64,000 nucleotides of DNA from Levilactobacillus namurensis (GTDB lineage Bacteria; Bacillota; Bacilli; Lactobacillales; Lactobacillaceae): positions 1,178,001-1,242,000 of the forward strand of contig NZ_CP134159.1 in NCBI RefSeq assembly GCF_032197885.1, written 5' to 3'. The notes under the pieces are model-generated. The model was given only the letters and a program-made list of their open reading frames with translations. It was not told the DNA's origin and did no database searches. Positions 53,991 to 63,209 of this stretch are shown in pieces. The first letter of the stretch is position 1; every line of letters begins with the position of its first letter. A program made the translations under genes and the position numbers.

Positions 53991-56639
53991 ATGACGAAAA
54001 CACCGCTGTATCAGCAACCCATTACCCAGATTTATCAAACGCTGGCCACCACGGAACAGGGACTATCCCCTGATGTGGCGGCCCAACGACTGGCCCAAAA
54101 CGGTAAAAATGCGTTGAATCAGCAAAAGAAAACTACGCTCATCCAGCGCTTTTTAGGTCAGTTCAAGGACTTAATGATCATTGTCTTACTGGTCGCCGCA
54201 TTAATTGCCGGGTTGACCGGAGAAATGGTCGATGCCGTGATCATTCTGTTAGTGGTGATTCTCAATGCCGTGTTCGGAGTGTTCCAGGAAGCGAAGGCTG
54301 AAGAAGCCATTAACGCGTTAAAGGAGATGTCGGCCCCCAACGCGACGATTCGCCGGAACGGAGAAGTTCTGACGGTCAAGAGTGATGAATTAGTGGTTGG
54401 GGATGTGGTCTTACTGGAGGCCGGTGACGTGGTCCCAGCTGATCTGCGGTTAGTAGACGTTGCGGGACTTAAGGTCGAAGAATCAGCGTTGACCGGGGAA
54501 TCGGTTCCGGTGGAGAAGATCAGTGCGACGTTGACGCAAGACAACTTAGGGTTGGGTGACCGGACGAACCTGGCGTTTATGAACAGTAACGTGACCTATG
54601 GCCGGGCGACCGGAGTCGTGATTGCGACCGGGATGCAGACGGAAGTAGGCCGAATCGCGGGGATGCTGGAAGCAGCGGATGAGACGACAACGCCACTCCA
54701 GCTCAACTTGATGCAATTAGGAAAAGCGTTAACGGTTCTCATTTTGATCATCGCGGCCGTGGTCTTTGGTTTAGGACTCTGGCGGGGAACGGAGAACGTG
54801 ATCGACATGCTGTTAACGGCGATTTCGTTAGCCGTTGCGGCGATCCCAGAAGGGTTACCGGCCATTGTGACCATCACCTTGGCGTTAGGGACCCAGCGAA
54901 TGGCTAAACGCCACGCGTTAGTACGGAAACTGCCGGCCGTAGAAACGTTGGGGAGCACGGACATTATTGCTTCCGATAAGACGGGAACGTTGACGCAAAA
55001 CAAGATGACGGTGGAAAAGGTCTACCAAAACGGGCACTTGATGGAAGCCGCCGACCAACCCGTGACGGCAGATAATCCGCTGGCTCGGGTCATGATTCTC
55101 AGCAACGATACCCAGCAGATGGCGGACGGCTTGGCAGGTGACCCGACTGAAACGGCGTTGGTTCAATACCAGCTGGACCGCGAGTTTCCAGTCGATCAGA
55201 CGCTGAAAGACCTACCGCGGGTCGCTGAGATTCCGTTTGATTCAGAACGGAAGTTGATGACGACGGCCCACCCGTTGGACGATGGTCGCTTCCTTGTGGC
55301 CGTTAAGGGGGCCCCAGATGAATTACTGAAGCGGGTGACCCAAGTGGACTTAGACGGGACTGTGAGTGCGTTTACAGCGGCCCAACGGCAAGACGTCTTA
55401 GCGGTCAACCATGAGTTGGCGACCCAAGCGATTCGGGTCTTAGGCTTTGCGTACCGAATCGTTGACCAACTCCCAACCAAGTTGACCACTGAGAATACGG
55501 AACAAGAGTTGGTGTTTGCGGGATTGGTTGGGATGATCGACCCTGAGCGTCCCGAAGTGGCCCAAGCCGTCGCAGAAGCCCAGGCAGCGGGGATTCGACC
55601 CGTGATGATTACCGGTGACCACCGGGATACGGCGGCCGCGATTGCGGCGCGGTTAGGTATCATCCAGTCCGGAGAGACCCAGGCCGTCTTGACCGGGGCC
55701 GAACTTGACGCGATGGACGATGCGACGTTCCAAAAGCGGGTCGGTGATTATGCCGTCTACGCGCGGGTAGCACCGGAGCATAAGGTCCGCATCGTGAACG
55801 CTTGGCAGAAGCGTGGTAAGGTGGTCGCGATGACGGGGGATGGCGTGAACGACGCGCCCGCGTTAAAGGCCGCGGATATCGGAATTGGCATGGGGATTAC
55901 GGGAACGGAAGTGGCCAAGGGCGCCAGTGACATGGTGCTGGCCGACGATAACTTTGCGACGATCGTGGTGGCGGTTGAAGAGGGCCGAAAGGTGTTCGCC
56001 AACATTCAAAAGGCCATCCAATACTTACTTTCCGCTAACTTAGGGGAAGTCTTGACCCTCTTCATGATGACCATGTTAGGGTGGCAGATTCTGGCACCCG
56101 TCCACATCCTCTGGATCAACCTGGTGACGGATACGTTACCGGCCATTGCACTGGGCATCGAACCACTGGAACGAAACCTGATGAACCGGCCGCCACGTGG
56201 TCGGCGGTCGAACTTCTTCTCTGGTGGGGTCCTAAACGGTATCTTGTATCAAGGGTTCCTGGAAGGGGCCTTGACTCTAGGTGTTTACTGGTTTGCCATC
56301 ACGTATCCGGTGCACGCGGCGTCTGATTTGGCGCATGCCGATGCGTTGACCATGGCCTTTGCCACGTTGGGTCTGATCCAACTGTTCCATGCTTTTAACT
56401 CGAAATCGATTCACGGATCCATCTTCAAAGTGGGTCTCTGGCGAAACACCTTCTTTAACTGGGCGATTGCGATTGCCTTTGGGTTACTCGCCATGACGAT
56501 TTTGATTCCGGGCTTAAACGGGATGTTCCACGTCACGCACTTGGACCTGTACCAGTGGGCAGTGGTCGTTCTGGCAGGTATCTTGATGGTGGTCATTGTA
56601 GAAATCGTGAAGTTCTTCCAACGGCGCGTGGTAAAATAA
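53991..56639 (+). CDS. P-type cation-transporting ATPase (probable Mn2+/Ca2+ exporter)
   Basis: 882 residues, type II P-ATPase: ten predicted membrane helices, actuator TGES (about 166), phosphorylation site DKTGTLTQNK (about 327), GDGVNDAPALK (about 616). The ion-site helices carry PEGLP (TM4), NLGE (TM5) and NLVTD (TM6), the pattern of SERCA/PMR1-like pumps, which carry Ca2+ and often Mn2+. The riboswitch upstream favours Mn2+ efflux, as for the lactococcal YoaB pump. ATG 53991 follows GGAGGAAG; in-frame codons further 5' lie inside the riboswitch. MoxR-type gene starts 31 bp after its stop. Confidence 0.9.
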   Translation: MTKTPLYQQPITQIYQTLATTEQGLSPDVAAQRLAQNGKNALNQQKKTTLIQRFLGQFKDLMIIVLLVAALIAGLTGEMVDAVIILLVVILNAVFGVFQEAKAEEAINALKEMSAPNATIRRNGEVLTVKSDELVVGDVVLLEAGDVVPADLRLVDVAGLKVEESALTGESVPVEKISATLTQDNLGLGDRTNLAFMNSNVTYGRATGVVIATGMQTEVGRIAGMLEAADETTTPLQLNLMQLGKALTVLILIIAAVVFGLGLWRGTENVIDMLLTAISLAVAAIPEGLPAIVTITLALGTQRMAKRHALVRKLPAVETLGSTDIIASDKTGTLTQNKMTVEKVYQNGHLMEAADQPVTADNPLARVMILSNDTQQMADGLAGDPTETALVQYQLDREFPVDQTLKDLPRVAEIPFDSERKLMTTAHPLDDGRFLVAVKGAPDELLKRVTQVDLDGTVSAFTAAQRQDVLAVNHELATQAIRVLGFAYRIVDQLPTKLTTENTEQELVFAGLVGMIDPERPEVAQAVAEAQAAGIRPVMITGDHRDTAAAIAARLGIIQSGETQAVLTGAELDAMDDATFQKRVGDYAVYARVAPEHKVRIVNAWQKRGKVVAMTGDGVNDAPALKAADIGIGMGITGTEVAKGASDMVLADDNFATIVVAVEEGRKVFANIQKAIQYLLSANLGEVLTLFMMTMLGWQILAPVHILWINLVTDTLPAIALGIEPLERNLMNRPPRGRRSNFFSGGVLNGILYQGFLEGALTLGVYWFAITYPVHAASDLAHADALTMAFATLGLIQLFHAFNSKSIHGSIFKVGLWRNTFFNWAIAIAFGLLAMTILIPGLNGMFHVTHLDLYQWAVVVLAGILMVVIVEIVKFFQRRVVK

Positions 56640-56670
56640 GCCTAAACGCTTTAAAAGGAGGAACTAAGCC

Positions 56671-57849
56671 GTGGCACTCACTTATTCGGAATGTTTACAG
56701 GCGATTGAGGTGGTTTTGGCAACCGATAGCGTCCCCACAATCGTGGGTGAGGCGGGTATCGGGAAGTCCGCCTTAGTGGCGGAACTGGCCCAAAAACGAG
56801 GCGCCAAGTTGTTTACGACGGTGGTTAGTTTGGTTGAAAAAGGTGATCTGGTGATCCCAGTTCCCCCGTTGACCAGCGATTCATTCGTCCAGACGAAACA
56901 TTTTGGTCGGTTAGCCGACGTTCAGTTTGGCTATTCGCATACCTTGGTCGCCCTGATTCGGCAAGCGGAAGCACACCCAGATCAGGAGATCATCTGGTTC
57001 TTAGACGAGTTCAACCGGGGAACCCAAGCCGTTCAAAGTGAACTGATGAACCTGGTCTTGCAACGCCAGATCAACGGGTTGCAACTTCCTCAGCAAGTTC
57101 ATCTGATCTTAGCGGAGAACCCCGATGCAACCATGGCAGGCTTTGCGGCTAGCCATTACGGGGTGACCCCTGGGGATGCGGCAATCGTGGACCGTACCAC
57201 CCGGTTAGTACTTCAGGCGGACTCCACGACTTGGTTAACTTGGGCGACGACTCAGGTGGCCGGTGTGCCCCGGGTCAGTCCCTTAGTAACCACTTATCTC
57301 ACCGATCACCCGGCAGAACTGACCGGAACGGTGACCCAGGCAACACCAGACGATGACCTGCGACCAACGCCCCGGGCGTGGACGCGGGTCTCTGGTCTGT
57401 TACGGGAGTTAGACCACCGTGACTTGTTGGGACAAGCGGCTCTGGTGCAGGAGCTGATCCGTGGGAACCTGGGGGATGCTGTTGGTTCAGCATTTTCAGG
57501 GTACGTCCTCGAACACCGAGCAACGTTGACGGTCGCTGAAGCGTATACGGCTCCCGATGCGGTGACCCGGTTCACTCAGCTCACGCTAGCTCAACAACAG
57601 CGCTTGCTGGCCCAGGCGGTGGGTTCTCAGCGGGACTGGCCACTGACCACTGGGCGGTGGGCTCAACGCTTTGATGAACTGTTACGGGCCTGCCCACCGG
57701 ATGGTCAGTTTGCAATCGCTCGGGCGGTTGCGCAGGCACCGAATTTATTGGAAGAGTTACAAGCCCAGACGGCAACCGTTCCGGCAGTCGCTAAGTTATA
57801 TGCGGAACTGACAACGATTGGTCAGCGGGGCAGTCAGATCGAGGTGTAG
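56671..57849 (+). CDS. MoxR-type AAA+ ATPase
   Basis: 392 residues. Walker A GEAGIGKSA (about 26-34), Walker B IIWFLDEFNRG (DE at about 110-111), sensor region ILAENPD and a conserved VDRTTRLV Arg-finger segment. The C-terminal 200 residues are helical and Ala/Gln-rich. MoxR ATPases pair with VWA proteins, encoded next here, as chaperone-like remodelling or metal-insertion modules. GTG start after AAAGGAGG. No terminator separates it from the ATPase gene, so it is probably in the Mn-riboswitch operon. Substrate unknown. Confidence 0.88.
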   Translation: MALTYSECLQAIEVVLATDSVPTIVGEAGIGKSALVAELAQKRGAKLFTTVVSLVEKGDLVIPVPPLTSDSFVQTKHFGRLADVQFGYSHTLVALIRQAEAHPDQEIIWFLDEFNRGTQAVQSELMNLVLQRQINGLQLPQQVHLILAENPDATMAGFAASHYGVTPGDAAIVDRTTRLVLQADSTTWLTWATTQVAGVPRVSPLVTTYLTDHPAELTGTVTQATPDDDLRPTPRAWTRVSGLLRELDHRDLLGQAALVQELIRGNLGDAVGSAFSGYVLEHRATLTVAEAYTAPDAVTRFTQLTLAQQQRLLAQAVGSQRDWPLTTGRWAQRFDELLRACPPDGQFAIARAVAQAPNLLEELQAQTATVPAVAKLYAELTTIGQRGSQIEV

Positions 57850-57853
57850 TGGG

Positions 57854-59176
57854 ATGCGCAGTTTGACAGCAAGCTTACAACGCCTAGCTGATCTGCCTGC
57901 TCAGACGCAATTTAGGGCAACCCAGCAAGTGTATCGCGATGCCGTGATGTATCTGTTACGGACGGACCCCTTTTATGGCCGGGTGCTCAGCCAACTGACC
58001 CTTAAGCTTCGTTCGGGGTCCGCCGTGCTGGCACTGCGGGCGGCAGCCCACGAGTGGCAACTTGTGGTCGATCCTGGACGGTTGGCTAAGGCTAATTGGA
58101 CGGGGCCACAATGGTTAGCCATGTTGCGGCACACGGTGCTTCATCTCTTGTGGCAGCATCCGGAACGGTACGCAGCGGCCTTGAAGTCGCCCCATCAGGC
58201 GGCGTTGGTTCGCTGGGCAACGGATGCGGCGGTCAACGACTATTTAACGGATTTACCGGCGCAGGCGATTACTAGTCGCCGATTGCAGGCGTTGGTGGGA
58301 CGACCGGTCGCACGCCGTCAGGATTCTAACGCGTATTGGCAGGTCTTACAGCGCTGGCAACGACGAACTCAACCGGGCCACGACTTACCGCAACGGGGAC
58401 CGAACGACGCTACAGCTGGCCGTCCCGTGGACGCAGCGACTGCGTGGGATGATCACCAGACCTGGACTGAGGCGCCGGCTGACTCGGCCTTAGAGCGTCA
58501 GCAATGGCGCCAGCAGTTATTTGCCACTACCGCTGCAGAATTATCGGCGAAGCAACGCGGAACGTTACCTGGTGCCATTCGGGCGGCCTTAGCTGTTGTG
58601 CCGGCTCAACGACCGTTAAACTGGCGGGCATTACTGCAGCGCTATCTGGGACAGGTCCCAGCTGGACGTCAGCCCGCTTATGGGCGGTTCAATCGGCGAC
58701 AACCTTATCGGATGGACTTACCCGGTCAAGTTGTGCAGACTTGGCAGGAGATTCGGGTCTTCGTGGATGAGTCGGGATCGATGGGCAACCAGGAGATTGG
58801 CGACTTATTGGGACAGTTAGCGGGGCTCTTGGCCCTATATCCGGCGTCAATCACGGTCTATCCGTTCGATACGCAGGTCCACCTAACCGAGCGGTACCAG
58901 TTTACGGGCCGGGTCCATGACGTACAACGCGTTGGCGGCGGGGGGACCCGCTTCCAAGCGGTGTTCGATGCCTTACCGCGCCTGACGCGTCAAGCGGGAC
59001 AATTGACGATTATCCTGACCGATGGCTATGGCGAAGACCATGTAACGGGGGCCCAATCAGGCAATCTGGTCTGGTTACTGACCAGCCCGGCGACACAGTT
59101 GTCGGTACAACCAGCACCGGGCGTGGTGATTAGCTTAGCGGATAATCCAGAATGGCAAGCCCAACGGGAGGGATAA
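57854..59176 (+). CDS. VWA protein with metallopeptidase-like N-terminal domain (DUF2201-type)
   Basis: 440 residues. The N-terminal domain resembles putative metallopeptidases of this family: LRHTVLHLLWQHPERY (about 91-106) and WATDAAVNDYL. The zinc motif HExxH reads HTVLH here, so the catalytic Glu is Thr. The C-terminal von Willebrand A domain (about 295-435) has an intact MIDAS: DESGS (about 304), Thr in GGGGTRF and Asp in LTDGYGE. ATG 57854 after AGGTGTAGTGGG, 5 bp after the MoxR gene. Likely partner of that ATPase. Confidence 0.85.
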   Translation: MRSLTASLQRLADLPAQTQFRATQQVYRDAVMYLLRTDPFYGRVLSQLTLKLRSGSAVLALRAAAHEWQLVVDPGRLAKANWTGPQWLAMLRHTVLHLLWQHPERYAAALKSPHQAALVRWATDAAVNDYLTDLPAQAITSRRLQALVGRPVARRQDSNAYWQVLQRWQRRTQPGHDLPQRGPNDATAGRPVDAATAWDDHQTWTEAPADSALERQQWRQQLFATTAAELSAKQRGTLPGAIRAALAVVPAQRPLNWRALLQRYLGQVPAGRQPAYGRFNRRQPYRMDLPGQVVQTWQEIRVFVDESGSMGNQEIGDLLGQLAGLLALYPASITVYPFDTQVHLTERYQFTGRVHDVQRVGGGGTRFQAVFDALPRLTRQAGQLTIILTDGYGEDHVTGAQSGNLVWLLTSPATQLSVQPAPGVVISLADNPEWQAQREG

Positions 59177-59178
59177 CG

Positions 59179-59475
59179 ATGACGCAGATGTTAACGGCCG
59201 CGGAATTACGGGCCTTGATCTTACAGCAGCCGGCTTACCTCAATGCGCAGGCCATTTTGGCCGATGATTGGGGTGGCCGGACAACGGCGAACCCACTGTA
59301 TCAGGCGCCCATCAGCATCGCGGATCTTCGCTTTGTGCGGGACCTGCAAGCCAGTGGGGTGAGTCCAGTGGTCTTGGATTTCACGGATTATGGGGCGGTT
59401 CAGACTTGGATCAGCCAGCATCAGACCTACCTGACACCGAACGTGATCAGCTGGTTGCGCCGCCCGTTTGAATAA
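59179..59475 (+). CDS. Unrecognised 98-residue protein, partner of MoxR/VWA
   Basis: 98 residues, soluble: MTQMLTAAELRALILQQP, a middle LRFVRDLQASGVSPVVLDFTDYGAV and the end NVISWLRRPFE. No recognised domain. It begins 3 bp after the VWA stop with GGGAGGG upstream, so it is the fourth member of the block. Its small size suggests an adaptor for the VWA protein, which is inference. Confidence 0.7.
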   Translation: MTQMLTAAELRALILQQPAYLNAQAILADDWGGRTTANPLYQAPISIADLRFVRDLQASGVSPVVLDFTDYGAVQTWISQHQTYLTPNVISWLRRPFE

Positions 59476-59499
59476 TTTAAAGGTGTAAAGAAAAAACTC

Positions 59500-59528
59500 T
59501 TTACATCATATCCAGAAACTGGTATATT
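59500..59528 (+). promoter_or_regulatory. rpsP operon promoter
   Basis: TTTACA, 17-bp spacer, TATATT. The -35 lies in an inverted repeat GTGTAAAG / CTTTACAT (about 59484-59507) that lacks a following T-tract. Confidence 0.82.
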
Positions 59529-59562
59529 ATTACACGTTGAAAGAAATACAGGAGGTGTCTAC

Positions 59563-59838
59563 ATGTCAGTAAAGATTCGTCTGAAGCGGATGGGTTCTAA
59601 GAAGCGCCCATTCTACCGGATCGTGGTTGCCGATTCTCGGAGCCCTCGTGATGGCCGTTTTATCGAAAACGTTGGGACTTATAACCCAGTTACGAACCCA
59701 GCTCAAGTTAAGTTGAACGAAGAATCGATCATGAACTGGTTGAACAATGGTGCTCAACCTTCAGATACGGTTAAGAACTTGCTTTCGAACGCCGGGATCA
59801 TGAAGCAATACCACGAAGCTAAGTACACTAAAAAGTAG
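59563..59838 (+). CDS. rpsP: 30S ribosomal protein S16
   Basis: 91 residues: [34 protein letters not shown] pattern (core [19 protein letters not shown]). Assembly protein of the 30S body. ATG after AGGAGGTG, the first gene of rpsP-khpA-rimM-trmD-rplS. Confidence 0.98.
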   Translation: MSVKIRLKRMGSKKRPFYRIVVADSRSPRDGRFIENVGTYNPVTNPAQVKLNEESIMNWLNNGAQPSDTVKNLLSNAGIMKQYHEAKYTKK

Positions 59839-59847
59839 TGATTAGCC

Positions 59848-60108
59848 ATGACCGATTTTAAGGCATTAATTCTTGCAATTGTAAGCCCACTGGTAGATCA
59901 TCCGGACGCGTTAGCTGTTTCTATGACAGAGACCGACCGGTTCTACGAGTATCGGTTAGCTGTTCATCCGGACGACGTTGGTCGGGTGATTGGTAAGCAA
60001 GGCCGTGTGGCACAGGCTATCCGGACAATCGTCTATAGCGTGCGCGTGCAGGGCAATAAACGGGTTCGGCTCATCATTGATGACCAACCAGCAAAGACAC
60101 TCGAGTGA
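59848..60108 (+). CDS. khpA: KH-domain RNA-binding protein KhpA
   Basis: 86 residues with one KH domain; the GxxG loop is IGKQGR in DDVGRVIGKQGRVAQAI. In other Firmicutes KhpA works with KhpB in RNA binding and cell-size control. Nine bases after rpsP. A terminator-like hairpin follows. Confidence 0.94.
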   Translation: MTDFKALILAIVSPLVDHPDALAVSMTETDRFYEYRLAVHPDDVGRVIGKQGRVAQAIRTIVYSVRVQGNKRVRLIIDDQPAKTLE

Positions 60109-60138
60109 GGCGGCGACGTTTCCTCGAGTTTTTTGTAG
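60099..60138 (+). terminator. Terminator-like hairpin after khpA
   Basis: ACTCGAG / CTCGAGT around a loop of about 15 bases, followed by six T; the stem begins inside the last khpA codons. Confidence 0.7.
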
Positions 60139-60169
60139 CATATTTTTAAAGACAACGAAGCTAAAACTA

Positions 60170-60209
60170 CCGCTTTACAGCCGGTCACAGTGCGGCATCC
60201 GTAAAGCGG
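60170..60209 (+). other. Conspicuous leader hairpin before rimM
   Basis: Perfect outer arms CCGCTTTAC / GTAAAGCGG and inner arms GCCG / CGGC, without a T-tract, 25 bp before the rimM start. It could be an RNA control element or a processing site. Confidence 0.6.
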
Positions 60210-60233
60210 CTCACCAAGATAGGAGAAGGATTA

Positions 60234-60752
60234 ATGGCGTACTATACTGTAGGAACTCTGGTAAACACGCACGGCATTAAAGGGGAAGTCCGGGTCGTGG
60301 CCACGACTGATTTCCCCCAGAGCCGGTTTGCGGTGGGCGCGACTCTGTTTGCCTTTATGCCGAATCAGCCAACGCCCATTCAACTGACCGTTAAGACGGT
60401 GCGGCAACATAAGAACTTTTATCTACTCAGTTTTGCGGGACGCCCATCCATTAACGACGTTGAGGGATTGAAGACGGCGGTCTTGAAGATTGATGATGAT
60501 CAATTACAGGCGGATGACCTAAAGCCAGGGGAATACTACTACCACCAAATCGTGGGCTTATCCGTGGTGACGGAAGATGGGGAACCGTTAGGAACCATTA
60601 AAGAAATCTTGTCACCAGGGGCCAACGACGTGTGGGTCGTGGCGCGACCGGGGCAGTCCGACCTGCTATTGCCCAAAATCGACCAGGTGATTAAACGGGT
60701 CGACTTGGACCAGCACCAAGTGACCGTAGAATTAATGGAGGGGCTAGACTAA
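60234..60752 (+). CDS. rimM: 16S rRNA processing protein RimM
   Basis: 172 residues: an N-terminal domain with [16 protein letters not shown] and a PRC-barrel domain with [12 protein letters not shown]. Assists maturation of the 30S head together with S19. ATG after TAGGAGAAGG; its stop overlaps trmD (TAATG). Confidence 0.96.
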   Translation: MAYYTVGTLVNTHGIKGEVRVVATTDFPQSRFAVGATLFAFMPNQPTPIQLTVKTVRQHKNFYLLSFAGRPSINDVEGLKTAVLKIDDDQLQADDLKPGEYYYHQIVGLSVVTEDGEPLGTIKEILSPGANDVWVVARPGQSDLLLPKIDQVIKRVDLDQHQVTVELMEGLD

Positions 60753-61525
60753 TGCGAATTGACGTCTTAAGTTTATTTCCCGACATGTTTAGTGGTCCCA
60801 TGCACGATTCAATCGTGGGTAAGGCCATTGAGAATGGCCATTTGACGATGCCCGTGACTAACTTCCGGGATTATTCGACGAACAAGCACGGTAACGTGGA
60901 CGATTACCCCTTTGGCGGGGGCGCGGGGATGTTGTTACAGCCTCAGCCCATCTTTGATGCGTTAGCGGCGACACAAGCGCAGGCGGCTGCTGAAGGCCTT
61001 CCTAAGGGCCGGGTGATTCTGACCGACCCAGCGGGTGTGACCTTTGACCAGCACGTTGCGGAGACGTTTGCCCACGAAGACCACCTGACGTTCCTGTGCG
61101 GCCATTATGAGGGCTATGATGAACGAATTCGCCAGCTGGTGACGGATGAGGTCTCTTTAGGGGACTTCGTGTTGACCGGCGGCGAATTGCCGACGATGGT
61201 CATGATCGATGCCACTGTGCGGTTGTTGCCCGGGGTCTTAGGCAACGCGGAGTCGGCGCCGGGAGACTCCTTCTCAACGGGGCTGCTGGAGTACCCGCAA
61301 TACACGCGGCCAGCAGATTTCCGGGGGATGCCGGTGCCCGATGTCTTGATTAGTGGAAACCATCAGAAAATCGACGAATGGCGGCTCAAGGAGTCTCTTC
61401 GACGGACTTACTTGCGCCGACCGGATCTGATTGACCACCAGCAGTTGACGCCGTTACAGAAGCGGTTGCTCGCGGATGTACGGATTGAAGAAGAGGAACG
61501 ACAAAAGCAGGAGTCAAGAAAATAA
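60752..61525 (+). CDS. trmD: tRNA (guanine37-N1)-methyltransferase
   Basis: 257 residues. Trefoil-knot SPOUT enzyme: [37 protein letters not shown] and FVLTGGELP with the knot. Adds m1G37 to prevent frameshifting. Coupled to rimM by overlap. Confidence 0.97.
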   Translation: MRIDVLSLFPDMFSGPMHDSIVGKAIENGHLTMPVTNFRDYSTNKHGNVDDYPFGGGAGMLLQPQPIFDALAATQAQAAAEGLPKGRVILTDPAGVTFDQHVAETFAHEDHLTFLCGHYEGYDERIRQLVTDEVSLGDFVLTGGELPTMVMIDATVRLLPGVLGNAESAPGDSFSTGLLEYPQYTRPADFRGMPVPDVLISGNHQKIDEWRLKESLRRTYLRRPDLIDHQQLTPLQKRLLADVRIEEEERQKQESRK

Positions 61526-61527
61526 CC

Positions 61528-61556
61528 TTTACAGGGGTTAGCAGATATGCTACACT
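61528..61556 (+). promoter_or_regulatory. rplS promoter
   Basis: TTTACA, 17-bp spacer, TACACT, directly after trmD. Confidence 0.82.
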
Positions 61557-61562
61557 TATTTT

Positions 61563-61637
61563 TGGCTGTTTAGCCACATAAACAACATTCCGCTGTCGAA
61601 ACTGAGAATGAATGTTGGCGAAAGGAAAGAATAAATT
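61563..61637 (+). promoter_or_regulatory. L19 leader (structured 5' UTR)
   Basis: About 75 nt between promoter and rplS with a TGGCT/AGCCA hairpin and an AACATTC/GAATGTT hairpin. Position and fold fit the L19 leader family of Firmicutes, thought to bind L19; sequence identity was not verified. Confidence 0.55.
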
Positions 61638-61994
61638 ATGCGCCAAAACCAATTAATTGCTAAGATTAACCAAGCTCAATTACGTGATGACTTACCAGAC
61701 TTCCGTGCTGGGGATACTGTTCGGGTTCACGCCCGGATCGTTGAAGGTACCCGCGAACGGATCCAATTGTTCGAAGGTGTCGTTATCAAGTGTAAGGGTG
61801 CCGGTGTCCAAGCGACCTACACTGTTCGTAAGATCAGTAACGGGATCGGTGTGGAACGGATCTTCCCATTACACTCACCACGTGTTGCTAAGATTGATGT
61901 TGTTCGTCAAGGTAAGGTTCGTCGTAACAAGCTTTACTACTTACGTGACCTTAACGGTAAGGCTGCGCGGATTCCAGAACGTCGCCGCGGCTAA
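61638..61994 (+). CDS. rplS: 50S ribosomal protein L19
   Basis: 118 residues, with [26 protein letters not shown] and [15 protein letters not shown] patterns (core [13 protein letters not shown]). It forms intersubunit bridges B6 and B8. ATG after GAAAGGAAAG. Last gene of the rpsP region. Confidence 0.98.
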   Translation: MRQNQLIAKINQAQLRDDLPDFRAGDTVRVHARIVEGTRERIQLFEGVVIKCKGAGVQATYTVRKISNGIGVERIFPLHSPRVAKIDVVRQGKVRRNKLYYLRDLNGKAARIPERRRG

Positions 61995-62000
61995 TCAACA

Positions 62001-62043
62001 ACACAAAAAAACACCAACCCTTGTGGTCGGTGTTTTTTTGTGT
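62001..62043. terminator. Bidirectional terminator between rplS and the dehydrogenase
   Basis: Perfect 15-bp stem ACACAAAAAAACACC / GGTGTTTTTTTGTGT, usable from both strands by its A and T tracts. Confidence 0.9.
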
Positions 62044-62050
62044 CCAATTT

Positions 62051-62962
62051 TTAGTTAAGGTTCTTCTTGATGTAATCGGCGGAAGCCTGCAGCTTGTCGA
62101 GTTCGTCTTGTGGTAGGTCCAAAGTGATCTGTTGTTCAACCCCTTGGCGACCGATAATGGCTGGGTAGGAGAGGTAAGTACCATACTCAGCGCGGTAGTT
62201 GGAGATGGGAAGTTCCTCGTGGGCGTCGTTGATGACGGCCATCGCTAAGCGAACGGCAGCGGTTGAAACCCCGTAGTTGGTGTAGCCCTTGCCGTTAAAG
62301 ACGGTGAAGCCACCCATCCGGACGTCTTCGTTGATCTGGTCGAGGTCCAAGCCTTGTTTGGCAGCTAGGTCCGCGACGGGTTGATCCAGAACTTTGACGG
62401 TGGACCAGGCTGTGAATTGGGAGTTTCCGTGTTCACCCAAGTTGTAGCCTTCAACGGAGCGGGGATCGACGTGGAAGGCCTTACCGACGGCGCGTTTCAT
62501 CCGAGCGCCGTCCAAGAGGGTCCCGGTCCCGATGACCCGTTCCTTAGGAAGTCCGGTGAGTTCTTGATAGAGGGAGGTCATGACGTCATTGGGATTGCTG
62601 ATGACGACTAAGGTCCCGTTGAACTTGGTTTGTTTGAGCTCGTTAGCGACGGCTTTGACGTCGTCACCGGTGGGCTTGAGTTCGGCAAAGCGGTTGGGAT
62701 GATCGCCCCCTAGGAGTTTGATATGCCCCACGGAAGAAATCACGACGTCCGCGTCGTCTAATTGGTGATAATCGTTGACGTAGATGTTGGTGTGGTAAGG
62801 CAGGTTCGCCATGGCGTCTTCGAAGTCCAGGGCGTCAGCTTGGACTTTCTTGAGGTTCTGGTCGATGAGCACCAGTTCATCAACGAAGCCTCCTGCGACA
62901 ATGTAATGCGCGCAAGCTGCTCCGACGTTGCCCATGCCAATGATGCCAATTTTTCTAGTCAT
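62051..62962 (-). CDS. L-2-hydroxyisocaproate dehydrogenase-type (LDH/MDH family)
   Basis: 303 residues, NAD-dependent. Rossmann motif [42 protein letters not shown] with the substrate Arg, and the catalytic His in [10 protein letters not shown]. The LLDxARM and the long loop after [11 protein letters not shown] match L-HicDH of lactobacilli better than true L-LDH (SLDTARFR), so branched 2-oxo acids are the likelier substrates. ATG 62962 is preferred over the GTG three codons earlier because GAGGAG is 8 bp from it. Convergent with rplS. Confidence 0.87.
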   Translation of the reverse strand: MTRKIGIIGMGNVGAACAHYIVAGGFVDELVLIDQNLKKVQADALDFEDAMANLPYHTNIYVNDYHQLDDADVVISSVGHIKLLGGDHPNRFAELKPTGDDVKAVANELKQTKFNGTLVVISNPNDVMTSLYQELTGLPKERVIGTGTLLDGARMKRAVGKAFHVDPRSVEGYNLGEHGNSQFTAWSTVKVLDQPVADLAAKQGLDLDQINEDVRMGGFTVFNGKGYTNYGVSTAAVRLAMAVINDAHEELPISNYRAEYGTYLSYPAIIGRQGVEQQITLDLPQDELDKLQASADYIKKNLN

Positions 62963-62996
62963 TGAAGCCACTCCTCATAAACAAAATTTTTATACA

Positions 62997-63015
62997 TGAA
63001 ACCACTTTCATTATA
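62997..63015 (-). promoter_or_regulatory. Dehydrogenase promoter with cre-like site
   Basis: Minus strand -10 TATAAT (63010-63015). Overlapping the start region is TGAAACCACTTTCA (62997-63010), one mismatch from the CcpA consensus TGNAANCGNWNNCW and palindromic at its ends. No good -35 is visible. Position suggests repression by CcpA. Confidence 0.55.
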
Positions 63016-63209
63016 CGCTTGATTTTGGGCGGGTTCGAGGGGGAGAGGTATCGAACTTTGCGAAAGCAAATTTATAGTTAAATGGGAAAAAGTTGTCAAG
63101 ACGTCTTTTTCTTAAATGTGGGGTCAAGAAAAGTGAGTATTTTCCTGAATTTAAGTGCAGAGACGAGTATACTTTTCTGAGTGGGAACCACTAGATAGTG
63201 TGATTAATC

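Noticed and set aside
56640..56670. Terminator between the ATPase and MoxR genes
   Set aside because: The 31 bp contain only a ribosome-binding site and no inverted repeat.
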